Source: Tannerellaceae bacterium (lineage in GTDB: Bacteria; Bacteroidota; Bacteroidia; Bacteroidales; Tannerellaceae). Taken from it: a DNA stretch of 16,284 nucleotides. The translations under genes and the position numbers were made by a program. The stretch is from NCBI GenBank assembly GCA_031273385.1, contig JAISRY010000047.1:1-16284 (forward strand). Reading direction: 5' to 3'. A model generated the notes under the pieces. The model was not told the DNA's origin, did no database searches, and was given only the letters and a program-made list of their open reading frames with translations. Shown here one piece after another: positions 6,234 to 14,313 of this stretch. Every line of letters begins with the position of its first letter. The stretch's first letter is position 1.

Positions 6234-7043
6234 TTAAAACATCAGGTGGAATCCTTTTTTGAGGGAGGCGGTGTGTTGGGTTATTTCCTGGGAGAGGGAC
6301 TTTTTTAATTGGGAGGCCATGAAAGCAAGGAAAGGGTGATTGGTTTCGCCGTCTTGGGATTGCTGAAGTGAAAGGGTGTAGGCGGCTTTATCTTCTTTGA
6401 ATAGTTTGACGGGGAAAAGGGCTTGGCAGAATTGCAGGTAATTCATCAATAAGCGGGAAGTCCTGCCGTTTCCATCTACCCAGGGGTGGATCGTCGCTAA
6501 ATGGAGATGGGCATTAAAAGTCCATTCATACCGTTCCCTGAGCGTAGCTCCGGCGGGTTGCTTTTCTTTCAGTATGGCGCACAGCTCTTCTACCTTTTCC
6601 GGCGCTTTCCGGTAATCCATATACGAACGGCCACCCGTCCCGGCGGTAACGCCACACAGTCTGTATTCACCTTTAGACGAATCAAACGAGCCGGCCATCA
6701 CGTGATGCACACTTCCGGTCGCTCGCATCACCAGTGCATTCAGCCCTTGCAAGAAAGACGGGGTAACGGTCGTTTGCCGCTTTGCCTCCTCCCTGGCGAA
6801 AGCGTAGGCTTTTCTTAAATCGTCGTTCATTAAATGATCTACTAGCGGTTTATGCTTCGCCGTGACCCCCTCGTCGAACAGAAGCTGCGTTTCGGTTTCC
6901 GTTAGTGTAGAGCCCTCGATCGCTGTGGAATGGGTAATGAGGGAGTAAAGGTAGTACTTTTCATAGTCTACCGACTGGCTGATGCCGGACTCGACGAATG
7001 TCCGGTTCAGCTCTTCTATCTCTTTCCAGATGCTCTTTTCCAT
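6234..7043 (-). CDS. Fic-domain protein, likely AMP-transferase (class II, self-inhibited)
   Basis: Fic enzymes usually transfer AMP from ATP to hydroxyl side chains of target proteins. The 269-residue protein has the full catalytic motif HPWVDGNGRTSR at residues 186-197 with His186, Asp190, Asn192 and Arg194/Arg197. An N-terminal inhibitory motif STAIEG at 39-44 provides Glu43, so it is class II, where the inhibitory helix is in the same chain. No separate antitoxin gene is next to it. There is no added DNA-binding domain and no signal peptide. The upstream promoter-like sequence places transcription start almost at the ATG. The 3' end abuts the 22-base palindrome array, and hisH diverges on the other side. 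The target protein cannot be predicted; a housekeeping regulator, or an accessory or phage-defence toxin, is possible. Confidence 0.93.
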   Translation of the reverse strand: MEKSIWKEIEELNRTFVESGISQSVDYEKYYLYSLITHSTAIEGSTLTETETQLLFDEGVTAKHKPLVDHLMNDDLRKAYAFAREEAKRQTTVTPSFLQGLNALVMRATGSVHHVMAGSFDSSKGEYRLCGVTAGTGGRSYMDYRKAPEKVEELCAILKEKQPAGATLRERYEWTFNAHLHLATIHPWVDGNGRTSRLLMNYLQFCQALFPVKLFKEDKAAYTLSLQQSQDGETNHPFLAFMASQLKKSLSQEITQHTASLKKGFHLMF

Positions 7044-7047
7044 AGCC

Positions 7048-7079
7048 CAAAGTTAGGGGTGAAATCGGTTATGGGCAAG
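7048..7079 (-). promoter_or_regulatory. Likely Bacteroidota-type promoter of fic
   Basis: On the minus strand TAACTTTG (7055-7048) matches the TAnnTTTG -7 consensus of Bacteroidota sigma factor exactly. CTTG (7079-7076) lies 20 bases upstream and matches three of four bases of the TTTG -33 element. Transcription would begin within a few bases of the fic ATG at 7043, giving a leaderless or nearly leaderless mRNA. No Shine-Dalgarno-like sequence is visible, which agrees with this. Confidence 0.6.
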
Positions 7080-7129
7080 AAAAACGGCTTTTTTCTGCGA
7101 ATATATGACGCGCTCGGCGAAAGAATTGT

Positions 7130-7137
7130 TACTTTTA
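7130..7137 (+). promoter_or_regulatory. Possible -7 element for the his cluster
   Basis: TACTTTTA fits TAnnTTTG except for the last base and lies about 33 bases upstream of hisH. No good -33 TTTG is present at the right distance. It is the best candidate on this strand in the 126-base fic-hisH gap, but weak. I see no attenuator or leader peptide for histidine control in this gap. Confidence 0.35.
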
Positions 7138-7169
7138 CCCTCTCATTCGGAAGATAAAGAGGAAAAAGA

Positions 7170-7760
7170 ATGGATGTTGCTATTGTAAAATACAATGCCG
7201 GGAATATTTACTCGGTTGATTATGCCTTGAAACGCCTGGGGGTGACGCCCCTGATTACGGCCGATCCGGAGAAGCTGGCGGCGGCGGATAAGGTTATTTT
7301 TCCAGGAGTAGGCGAAGCGGGTACGACGATGCAGTACCTGAAAGCGCACGGGCTGGACCGGCTGATCAAGGAGCTGAAGCAGCCGGTGCTGGGTATTTGC
7401 CTGGGTATGCAGTTGATGTGCCGCTATTCGGAAGAGGGGGAGACGGATTGCCTGGCGATTTTTGATGCCTCCGTCAAGCGCTTTATCCCGCAAAAGCATG
7501 AGGATAAAGTCCCCCACATGGGGTGGAACACACTCTCGGACACACGGAAAGAGCTGTTCCGGGACATGCCGGAAAGCCCATACGTCTACTTCGTGCACAG
7601 CTATTATGTGCCGGTCAACGACTATACGACGGCAACGACAGACTATATCCTCCCCTTTACGGCGGCATTGCAGAAAGGGAACTTTTACGCCACCCAGTTT
7701 CACCCTGAAAAGAGCGGAACCGTGGGCGAAACGATATTGAAAAACTTTCTTACTATATAA
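7170..7760 (+). CDS. hisH: Imidazole glycerol phosphate synthase, glutaminase subunit HisH
   Basis: HisH hydrolyses glutamine and passes ammonia to HisF, which makes imidazole glycerol phosphate and AICAR in histidine synthesis. The 196-residue class I glutamine amidotransferase has the nucleophile Cys77 in GICLGMQ and the His178/Glu180 pair in TQFHPEKSG. The oxyanion-side PGVGEAG (45-51) and YFVHSYY (140-146) are also present. Start 7170 is preceded by an AGAGG-type ribosome binding site. It leads the cluster hisH-hisA-hisF-hisIE, with 13 bases to hisA. Genes for the earlier and later steps (hisG, hisD, hisC, hisB) are not in the window. Confidence 0.97.
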   Translation: MDVAIVKYNAGNIYSVDYALKRLGVTPLITADPEKLAAADKVIFPGVGEAGTTMQYLKAHGLDRLIKELKQPVLGICLGMQLMCRYSEEGETDCLAIFDASVKRFIPQKHEDKVPHMGWNTLSDTRKELFRDMPESPYVYFVHSYYVPVNDYTTATTDYILPFTAALQKGNFYATQFHPEKSGTVGETILKNFLTI

Positions 7761-7773
7761 TATATTCGGGGAG

Positions 7774-8493
7774 ATGATTGAACTTATTCCGGCGATTGAT
7801 CTGATGGACGGCAAATGTGTCCGGCTGACACAGGGCGATTACGACACAAAGAAACGATATAACGACGATCCGCTGGAGGTGGCCGCGATGTTTGAGGCGC
7901 ACGGCATCAGGCGTTTGCACCTGGTTGACCTGGACGGGGTGCGCGAGGGGCGGATCGTCCATTACAGGGTACTGGAAAAGCTGGCGACGCACACCGGCCT
8001 CGTGATCGACTTCGGCGGCGGGTTGAAGAGCGATGAGGATCTGAGGGTGGCTTTCGAATGTGGCGCCCAGATGGTGACGGGCGGCAGTATCGCCGTAAAA
8101 GACCCCGCGACGTTCACCTCCTGGATCGACCGCTTCGGCAGTGGCAAAATCATTCTCGGAGCGGATGCGAAAGAGGGGAAAGTGGCGGTCGGCGGATGGA
8201 CGGAAACGACGGACAGGGAGTTGATCCCCTTTATTGAGGAGTATCATCGGAAAGGGATAACAAAAGTCATCTGTACGGATATCGGCAGGGACGGCATGTT
8301 GCAGGGGACGGCGGTCGAGCTGTACAGGGAGATACGGGCGGCGTTGCCCGGTATCTACGTCATAGCCAGCGGGGGAGTCGGCAGCGTGGAGGATATCGAA
8401 AAGCTGGCGGAGGCCGGTATTCCTGCGGTGATCTTCGGAAAAGCTTTTTATGAGGGGCGGATCCGGTTGGAAGAGCTGCTTCGTTTTACCTGA
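7774..8493 (+). CDS. hisA: ProFAR isomerase HisA
   Basis: HisA isomerises ProFAR to PRFAR, the substrate of the HisH-HisF complex, by an Amadori rearrangement. The 239-residue (beta/alpha)8 barrel shows both catalytic aspartates at expected places: Asp9 in [10 protein letters not shown] and Asp131 in ILGADAKEG. Phosphate-binding loops are FGGGLKS (80-86) and the C-terminal [15 protein letters not shown] at 169-175 is also typical. GGGGAG precedes the ATG. It lies between hisH and hisF, matching the pathway order. There is a long open frame on the opposite strand, which I read as a by-product of codon composition. Confidence 0.97.
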   Translation: MIELIPAIDLMDGKCVRLTQGDYDTKKRYNDDPLEVAAMFEAHGIRRLHLVDLDGVREGRIVHYRVLEKLATHTGLVIDFGGGLKSDEDLRVAFECGAQMVTGGSIAVKDPATFTSWIDRFGSGKIILGADAKEGKVAVGGWTETTDRELIPFIEEYHRKGITKVICTDIGRDGMLQGTAVELYREIRAALPGIYVIASGGVGSVEDIEKLAEAGIPAVIFGKAFYEGRIRLEELLRFT

Positions 8494-8518
8494 AACTAAT
8501 AAAGAGGGACTGTTTGGT

Positions 8519-9274
8519 ATGTTGGCAAAAAGAATCATCCCCTGTCTGGATATAAAAGACGGGACAACGGTAAAGGGCATTAATTTTGTGAATTTCCGCG
8601 ATGCCGGAGACCCCGTAGAGCTGGGCGAAAGGTATAGCGACGAGGGGGCGGACGAACTGGTATACCTGGATATAACGGCGTCGCACGAAGAGCGTAAGAC
8701 CTTTACCGACCTGGTGAAAAGGATAGCGGCGCGGATCAATATCCCCTTTACCGTAGGTGGCGGGATCAACGAACTGAAAGATGTCGACCGCCTGCTCGGC
8801 GCGGGAGCCGACAAGGTGTCCATCAATTCGGCGGCGTTGCGGCATCCGCAGCTGATCGAAGAGATTGCGAAGCATTTCGGCAGCCAGGTGTGCGTCGTAG
8901 CGATTGATGCGAACCGGGAGAAAGACGACTGGTATTGTTACCTGAACGGTGGACGCATACCGGCGGGAAAACCCCTCTTCCAATGGGCTGCCGAAGCGGA
9001 AAGCCGCGGGGCGGGAGAGATCCTGTTTACCAGTATGACGCACGACGGGGTGAAAGAGGGCTATGCCAACGATGCGTTGCGGCGGCTGGCGGAGGTGTTG
9101 CACATTCCCGTTATCGCCTCGGGAGGCGCCGGACGGCGGGAACATTTTCGCGACGCCTTTCTGTTGGGCAAAGCGGATGCGGCGCTGGCGGCCAGTGTGT
9201 TCCATTTCGGCGAAACAGCCATTTCCGGGCTGAAACGCTATCTTTCCGGCGAGGGCGTCAATGTAAGAATATAA
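8519..9274 (+). CDS. hisF: Imidazole glycerol phosphate synthase, cyclase subunit HisF
   Basis: HisF is the synthase barrel that uses ammonia from HisH to convert PRFAR into imidazole glycerol phosphate and AICAR. The 251 residues match the family length. The catalytic aspartates are Asp11 ([10 protein letters not shown]) and Asp130 (VVAIDANRE). Phosphate-binding VGGGIN (79-84) and IASGGAG, and SINSAA after ADKV, are present. The frame is open from 8450, but the family N terminus [11 protein letters not shown] and an AAGAGGGA site support ATG 8519, 25 bases after hisA. The C terminus VNVRI is typical. Confidence 0.97.
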   Translation: MLAKRIIPCLDIKDGTTVKGINFVNFRDAGDPVELGERYSDEGADELVYLDITASHEERKTFTDLVKRIAARINIPFTVGGGINELKDVDRLLGAGADKVSINSAALRHPQLIEEIAKHFGSQVCVVAIDANREKDDWYCYLNGGRIPAGKPLFQWAAEAESRGAGEILFTSMTHDGVKEGYANDALRRLAEVLHIPVIASGGAGRREHFRDAFLLGKADAALAASVFHFGETAISGLKRYLSGEGVNVRI

Positions 9275-9293
9275 CTAAAAAACAGACAGGAAA

Positions 9294-9890
9294 ATGAAAA
9301 TAGATTTCAACAAGGCGGGCGGATTGGTTCCCGTCATTGTACAGGACGACAAAACCAATAAGGTGCTGATGCTGGGCTACATGAACGAAGAGGCCTACAA
9401 CGAAACGAGGAAAACGGGGAAAGTCACCTTTTTCAGCCGCTCGAAAGGCCGTTTGTGGATGAAAGGCGAAACAAGCGGGAACACCCTGCAGGTGACCGGC
9501 ATACTGATTGACTGCGACAACGATACGCTGTTGATCAAGGCCAATCCCGCCGGCGCGGTCTGCCATACCGGTGCGGATACCTGTTTTGGGGAAAAGAACG
9601 GGGAGGACGTTATGTTCTTCAAGTATCTGCAAAACTTCGTCGAGCAGCGTCTCCAGGAGATGCCGGAGGGGTCGTACACCACGACGCTGTTTACGAAAGG
9701 GGTCAACCGGATGGCGCAGAAAGTGGGCGAAGAGGCCGTCGAGACCGTGATAGAGGCGACGAACGGAACGGAAGAGGGATTCATCTACGAAGCCTCCGAC
9801 CTGATCTATCACCTGATCGTACTGCTCGCCAGCAAAGGGCTTCGCATCGAAGACCTCGCGCGTGAATTAATGAAAAGGCATAAAGGATAA
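9294..9890 (+). CDS. hisIE: Bifunctional phosphoribosyl-AMP cyclohydrolase / phosphoribosyl-ATP pyrophosphatase HisIE
   Basis: HisIE does the second and third steps of histidine synthesis: it removes pyrophosphate from PR-ATP and opens the ring of PR-AMP. The HisI domain (about 1-105) has the metal-binding DCDND with Asp73, Asp75 and Asp77, and zinc-ligand cysteines Cys74, Cys90 and Cys97 (CHTGADTC). The HisE domain (about 108-196) has KVGEEAVETVIEA at 143-155 and EASDLIYHL at 166-174. The 198-residue length fits the fused form common in Bacteroidota and enterobacteria. It is separated by 19 bases from hisF and is followed after 16 bases by the FtsE-like gene. Confidence 0.97.
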   Translation: MKIDFNKAGGLVPVIVQDDKTNKVLMLGYMNEEAYNETRKTGKVTFFSRSKGRLWMKGETSGNTLQVTGILIDCDNDTLLIKANPAGAVCHTGADTCFGEKNGEDVMFFKYLQNFVEQRLQEMPEGSYTTTLFTKGVNRMAQKVGEEAVETVIEATNGTEEGFIYEASDLIYHLIVLLASKGLRIEDLARELMKRHKG

Positions 9891-9906
9891 CATAAGGAGA
9901 AAAGGT

Positions 9907-10575
9907 ATGGCGCTGCTCAAACTGGAAAACATAGAGATCAACCGCGACGAGAACGTGATTCTGCGCAATGCCTCGTTGACGCTTCACGACGGGGAGTTTT
10001 TGTATATCATCGGCAAAGTGGGGTCGGGCAAAAGCAGCCTGTTGAAATCGCTGTACTGCGAAATACCCATCCGGCAGGGTGAAGCCCGCCTGATGGAGTA
10101 TAACCTCCGCCGGATCAAACGGAAAGAGATACCCTTTTTGCGCCGGAAGCTGGGGATCGTGTTTCAGGATTTCCAACTGCTGACCGACCGTAGCGTGATC
10201 CGGAACCTTGAATTTGTACTCAAAGCGACCGGCTGGAAGAAAAGGGAAGAGATAGAGGAACGGATCAACAACGTCCTCTTCCAGGTGGGGATGCAGACGA
10301 AAGGGTATAAGATGCCGCATGAGCTGTCGGGAGGGGAACAGCAGCGTATCGTCATCGCACGCGCCCTGCTGAACGAGCCGAAACTGATCCTCGCCGACGA
10401 GCCGACCGGAAACCTCGACCCTGAAACAAGCAGCCAGATCGTCCAGCTCCTGCACGACATCAGCCTCAAAGGTACGGCCGTCATCATGTCGACGCACAAC
10501 TATACGATCGTCAATAATTACCCGGCACGGATCGTGAAGTGCGAGAATGCGCATCTGAGTGATATAGCCGAATGA
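9907..10575 (+). CDS. ftsE: FtsE-like ABC transporter ATP-binding protein
   Basis: FtsE normally pairs with the membrane protein FtsX to couple ATP hydrolysis to cell-wall hydrolase activity at the division site. The 222-residue ATPase has Walker [10 protein letters not shown] (36-44; canonical form GxxGxGKS), Q-loop Gln87 (VFQDFQ), signature LSGGEQQR (140-147), Walker B LILADEP (160-166), D-loop GNLDPE and switch His197 in [23 protein letters not shown] fits FtsE rather than LolD or MacB, although the latter cannot be wholly excluded. No ftsX is adjacent. It lies 16 bases after hisIE, so it is probably transcribed with the his cluster. AAGGAGAAAAGG is its ribosome binding site. A FtsX/LolC-type permease lies 4 kb away on the opposite strand, but there is no sign that they are partners. 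Confidence 0.88.
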   Translation: MALLKLENIEINRDENVILRNASLTLHDGEFLYIIGKVGSGKSSLLKSLYCEIPIRQGEARLMEYNLRRIKRKEIPFLRRKLGIVFQDFQLLTDRSVIRNLEFVLKATGWKKREEIEERINNVLFQVGMQTKGYKMPHELSGGEQQRIVIARALLNEPKLILADEPTGNLDPETSSQIVQLLHDISLKGTAVIMSTHNYTIVNNYPARIVKCENAHLSDIAE

Positions 10576-10584
10576 TTTTTTATG

Positions 10585-10592
10585 TAACTTTG
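10585..10592 (+). promoter_or_regulatory. Likely -7 element of the lysC promoter
   Basis: TAACTTTG is an exact match to the Bacteroidota TAnnTTTG box, 10 bases after the ftsE stop. A transcript would start near 10598 and carry a leader of about 40-45 bases before lysC. The -33 region falls within the end of ftsE and has no clear TTTG, so the box alone supports the call. The leader is too short for a lysine riboswitch, and none is seen. Confidence 0.55.
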
Positions 10593-10641
10593 CACTGTTT
10601 TATGGGAAAATAAGGAACAATTTAATATACGTAAGAAAGAG

Positions 10642-11955
10642 ATGAAAGTTTTAAAGTTTGGCGGTACTTCCGTTGGATCGGCACAGAGAATGAAAGATGT
10701 AGCAAAACTGATTACCGGCGATCGCAATATCGTGGTCTTGTCCGCCATGTCGGGTACGACCAATTCGTTGGTAGAGATCGCCGATTATTTGTATAAGAAA
10801 AACCCCGACGGGGCAAGCGAAGTCATCAACCAGCTCGCCATGAAGTACGACCGCCATGTGGAGGAGCTTTACCGTACCGAAGAATATAAACGGAAAGCCA
10901 AAGAACTGATCGCCTCCCATTTCGATTACATACGCACCTTTACCAAAGACCTCTTTACCCTCTTTGAAGAGAAAGTGGTGCTGGCGCAAGGCGAACTGAT
11001 CTCCACCGGACTGATGAACCTTTACCTGAACGAATCGGGCATCCGCTCCGTCCTGATCTCCGCACTGGATTACATGCGCACCGACAAGAACGCAGAGCCC
11101 GACCCCGTTTATATCAAGGAAAAACTCTCCCGTCTGCTGGACGAGCATAAAGAGGCCGACCTGTATATCACGCAAGGGTATATCTGCCGGAACGCCTACG
11201 GCGAAATAGACAACCTGCAGCGCGGCGGCAGCGACTACAGCGCCTCGCTGATCGGCGCGGCGATCCATGCCGGCGAAATACAGATATGGACGGATATAGA
11301 CGGTATGCACAACAACGATCCGCGTATCGTGGAGAACACCTCGCCGGTTCGCCACCTGCACTTTGAAGAGGCGGCGGAACTGGCCTATTTCGGGGCGAAG
11401 ATCCTGCACCCTACCTGCATCCTGCCGGCGAAGTTAAACAATATTCCCGTCCGCCTGCTGAACACCCTACAGCCCGATGCGCCGGGTACGCTTATCTCCA
11501 ATACGACGGAAAAGGGGAAGATAAAGGCCGTGGCCGCCAAAGACCATATTACGGCGATCAAGATAAAGAGCGGACGTATGCTGCTGGCGACGGGATTCCT
11601 GCGCAAAGTGTTCGAGATATTCGAAAACTACCAGACGCCGATAGATATGGTGACGACCTCGGAAGTCGGCGTATCCTGTACGATCGACAACCGCAAACAC
11701 CTGGAAGAGATCGTCGACGACCTGAAGAAGTACGGTACGGTGACCGTAGACGAAGACCTGGTCATCGTCTGCGTAGTCGGCGACCTGGAATGGGAGAACG
11801 TCGGCTTTGAAGCCTCTATCGTACATGCCCTGAAAGACATACCGGTGCGTATGATCTCCTACGGAGGCAGCAACTACAACGTGTCGCTACTGGTCAAGTC
11901 GTCCGACAAGGAAAAGGCGTTACAGACGTTAAGCAACTATTTATTCAATAATTAA
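10642..11955 (+). CDS. lysC: Aspartate kinase, monofunctional
   Basis: Aspartokinase phosphorylates aspartate, the entry step to lysine, diaminopimelate, threonine and methionine. The 437 residues contain the N-terminal kinase domain with KFGGTSVG at 5-12 and RGGSDYSAS at 194-202. A pair of C-terminal ACT domains (from about 300 to the end: FLRKVFEIFENYQTPIDMV, then VIVCVVGDLEWENVG to SYGGSNYNVSLLV) normally binds lysine for feedback control. No homoserine dehydrogenase domain is fused. The neighbouring lysA 7 bases downstream indicates a lysine/diaminopimelate role, so I use lysC; specificity of feedback is not visible. It has its own likely promoter upstream and an AAGAAAGAG site before the ATG. 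Confidence 0.94.
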   Translation: MKVLKFGGTSVGSAQRMKDVAKLITGDRNIVVLSAMSGTTNSLVEIADYLYKKNPDGASEVINQLAMKYDRHVEELYRTEEYKRKAKELIASHFDYIRTFTKDLFTLFEEKVVLAQGELISTGLMNLYLNESGIRSVLISALDYMRTDKNAEPDPVYIKEKLSRLLDEHKEADLYITQGYICRNAYGEIDNLQRGGSDYSASLIGAAIHAGEIQIWTDIDGMHNNDPRIVENTSPVRHLHFEEAAELAYFGAKILHPTCILPAKLNNIPVRLLNTLQPDAPGTLISNTTEKGKIKAVAAKDHITAIKIKSGRMLLATGFLRKVFEIFENYQTPIDMVTTSEVGVSCTIDNRKHLEEIVDDLKKYGTVTVDEDLVIVCVVGDLEWENVGFEASIVHALKDIPVRMISYGGSNYNVSLLVKSSDKEKALQTLSNYLFNN

Positions 11956-11962
11956 TCCCGAC

Positions 11963-13120
11963 ATGCTAAAAGGCACATTTCCGGTAGAAAAACTAAAGGC
12001 GGTACAGACGCCTTTCTACTATTACGATATCGAATTATTAAAAAAGACGTTGGGCGTCGTTAAAGCCGAAGCGGACAGGTACGGCTACCATATCCATTAT
12101 GCGGTGAAAGCGAACGCCAATCCCCGCATCCTGTCGGTGATCGCAGAGAACGGGCTGGGCGCCGACTGTGTCAGCGGAGGGGAGATCCTCGCCTCCCTGA
12201 AAGCCGGTTTTCCGGCCTCCAAGATCGTGTTTGCCGGAGTAGGCAAAGCCGATTGGGAGATCAACCTGGGGTTGGATGAGGCCATTTCCTGTTTCAATGT
12301 CGAGTCGGCAGCCGAACTGGAGGTTATCGACAGCCTGGCGGCGGCAAAGGGAAGAGTCGCTCCCGTCGCCCTCCGTATCAACCCCGAAGTAGATGCGCAT
12401 ACCCATGCCAAGATAACGACGGGGATGAAAGAGAACAAGTTCGGGATCAACCTCAGCCTGTTACCGGGTATATTGGAACGCCTGGCGCAGATGGACAACG
12501 TCCGCCTGATAGGGATCCATTTCCATATCGGCTCGCAGATTACCGACCTATCCTCTTTCCAGAACCTGGCTATCCGCGTGAACGAGATACAGGAGGACTT
12601 GCATGCGCATGGCTATGCCGTTGAGCATGTCAACTTCGGCGGCGGGCTGGGGATCGATTATTACCACCCCAACCACCTGCCTGTTCCCGCCTTTGATACC
12701 TATTTCTCCGTCATACACCGCTTGCTGAACGTCCGTCCCGGACAGCAGATTCATTTCGAGCCGGGGCGTTCGATCGTCGGGCAATGCGGATCGCTCATTT
12801 CGAAAGCGCTGTACGTCAAAGAGGGCGAGACAAAGAAGTTTGTTATTCTCGACGCCGGATTTACGGAACTCATCCGTCCCGCCATGTACGATGCCTACCA
12901 CCGCATCGAAAACATAACGAGCGACGAAGAGGTGGAAACGTATGAGGTCGCAGGCCCTATCTGCGAATCGTCGGATGTGTTCGGTAGAGAGGTGGAGCTG
13001 AACAGGGTGCATCGCGGCGACCTGCTGGCTTTGCGCTCCGCCGGGGCTTATGGCGAAATCATGGCCTCGCAGTATAATTGCCGCCGGTTGCCCGGCTCCT
13101 GTTTCTCGGATACGATATAA
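11963..13120 (+). CDS. lysA: Diaminopimelate decarboxylase
   Basis: This PLP-dependent fold-III decarboxylase makes lysine from meso-diaminopimelate, the last step of the pathway. The 385 residues show the PLP lysine Lys49 in HYAVKANAN, the glycine-rich phosphate loop NFGGGLG (224-230), EPGRSIVG (266-273), and CESSD (334-338), which carries the cysteine of the partner active site. AGAYGEIMASQYN near the end is the family tyrosine segment. Start 11963 lies 7 bases after lysC, so the two are likely co-translated. The last dozen residues (RRLPGSCFSDTI) look less regular than I recall for homologs, but there is no sign of a damaging frameshift. A glycosyltransferase follows 13 bases downstream. 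Confidence 0.95.
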   Translation: MLKGTFPVEKLKAVQTPFYYYDIELLKKTLGVVKAEADRYGYHIHYAVKANANPRILSVIAENGLGADCVSGGEILASLKAGFPASKIVFAGVGKADWEINLGLDEAISCFNVESAAELEVIDSLAAAKGRVAPVALRINPEVDAHTHAKITTGMKENKFGINLSLLPGILERLAQMDNVRLIGIHFHIGSQITDLSSFQNLAIRVNEIQEDLHAHGYAVEHVNFGGGLGIDYYHPNHLPVPAFDTYFSVIHRLLNVRPGQQIHFEPGRSIVGQCGSLISKALYVKEGETKKFVILDAGFTELIRPAMYDAYHRIENITSDEEVETYEVAGPICESSDVFGREVELNRVHRGDLLALRSAGAYGEIMASQYNCRRLPGSCFSDTI

Positions 13121-13133
13121 AAAGAAGGGGGAA

Positions 13134-14306
13134 ATGATGGAAAAAATCTTTATATTCAATACTATTGACTTAATCATCACAGGGATAACGGTTGCCCTGT
13201 TCGTCATACAGGCGGCCTACTATGTGATTGTTTACTTCCGTCCGTACAAGAAAATGAAGTCGTCGGACGTGGTGCAAACGGCGATGCGGGAACCGGTCTC
13301 GGTGATTGTCTATGCGAAGAACGAATCGTTTAACCTGGAGAAGTACCTCCCCTCCCTGCTTGCACAGGACTACCCCGAATACGAAGTGATCGTCATCAAC
13401 GACGGCTCGACGGACGAAAGCGATAACCTGCTAAAGATTATGGAGGGCAAATACCCCCATCTCTACCATACGTTCATCCCGCAGGAATCGAAATACATCA
13501 GCCGCAAGAAGCTGGCGCTGACGGTGGGGATAAAGGCGGCGAAGTATGGCCTCCTGCTATTCACCGAAGCCAACTGCAAGCCGTTGAGCAAACGGTGGAT
13601 CGCGACGATGGCGCGTCATTATACCGGCGGCGACGCAGAGATCGTACTGGGCTTTTGCGCCTACCGGAAATACAAAGGGTTCTTCCATAAACTGGTAGGG
13701 TACGACAACCTGATGTCGGGGCTGCAATACCTCACCTCCGCCCTGGCCGGCTCTCCCTATACCGGCAACGGAAGAAACCTCTCTTACCGGAAAGCGCTTT
13801 TCTTCGAGCATAAAGGCTATCACAAGTCGCTCAACCTCCATGCCGGAGACGATGATTTATTTATCAACGAATTGGCGACAAAGGAGAATACACGGATAGA
13901 ATATGCGCAGGACAGCATCACCGAAATGGCGGCGATCGACTGCTTCGCCGTATGGAAAGAGATGAAAATATCTCGCGCCGCCACCCAACGGTATTACCGG
14001 GGGAAGACACTACTCTTCTTCAGGATGGAAAGGGCCAGTTGCCTCCTCTTCCTCTCGGCTGTCGTCGCGGCTATAGCGGCCTCCGTCTTTCATAATCCCC
14101 TCGTCGCGGTTGCCGCCGTATTGCTGTACCTCGTCCTGTTCGCCGTAAAAGCGGTCGTTTTACACAAGTCGGCTACCATGCTGCGGCAAAAGATGTGGGT
14201 GGTATGGTTGCCGCTCCTGGAGATCGCACAATCCGCCGTCCATATCTATATCCATATCTACCGCCTCTTTTGGGGGAAGAAAGACTATACGTTCAACATC
14301 AAGTAA
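13134..14306 (+). CDS. Membrane-anchored family 2 glycosyltransferase
   Basis: The protein (about 390 residues) has one N-terminal membrane segment (about 10-35), a cytoplasmic GT-A domain, and two or three hydrophobic segments near the C terminus (about 298-345 and a shorter one after 355). GT2 motifs are VSVIVYAKNES (55-65), VINDGSTDESD (87-97) and GNGRNLSYRK (211-220), and a GDDDLFINE segment at 238-246 supplies the likely catalytic acid. The position normally holding the DxD metal motif reads TEANCKP (144-150). The acceptor and sugar are unknown; a polysaccharide or glycolipid role is likely. Start is either 13134 or 13137, both in frame after an AAGGGGG site; the second has better spacing. 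A longer frame from 13050 would overlap lysA and is not credible. It probably belongs to the lysC-lysA unit and ends 7 bases from the convergent permease gene. Confidence 0.88.
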   Translation: MMEKIFIFNTIDLIITGITVALFVIQAAYYVIVYFRPYKKMKSSDVVQTAMREPVSVIVYAKNESFNLEKYLPSLLAQDYPEYEVIVINDGSTDESDNLLKIMEGKYPHLYHTFIPQESKYISRKKLALTVGIKAAKYGLLLFTEANCKPLSKRWIATMARHYTGGDAEIVLGFCAYRKYKGFFHKLVGYDNLMSGLQYLTSALAGSPYTGNGRNLSYRKALFFEHKGYHKSLNLHAGDDDLFINELATKENTRIEYAQDSITEMAAIDCFAVWKEMKISRAATQRYYRGKTLLFFRMERASCLLFLSAVVAAIAASVFHNPLVAVAAVLLYLVLFAVKAVVLHKSATMLRQKMWVVWLPLLEIAQSAVHIYIHIYRLFWGKKDYTFNIK

Positions 14307-14313
14307 AAAGCGA

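Noticed and set aside
8450..8518. Earlier start of hisF inside hisA
   Set aside because: The family N terminus [11 protein letters not shown] begins at 8519, where a ribosome binding site is present.
7753..8826. 357-codon minus-strand ORF opposite hisA and hisF
   Set aside because: Its product is unlike a real protein (rich in Arg, Ser, His, Pro) and it lies wholly opposite two secure genes with clear catalytic motifs.
10593..10641. Lysine riboswitch or attenuator upstream of lysC
   Set aside because: The leader is only about 45 bases and shows no stem arrangement of the L-box type.
13080..13120. Frameshift at the lysA 3' end
   Set aside because: The last residues look somewhat atypical, but all catalytic motifs are in frame, the length is normal, and the next gene follows at ordinary spacing.
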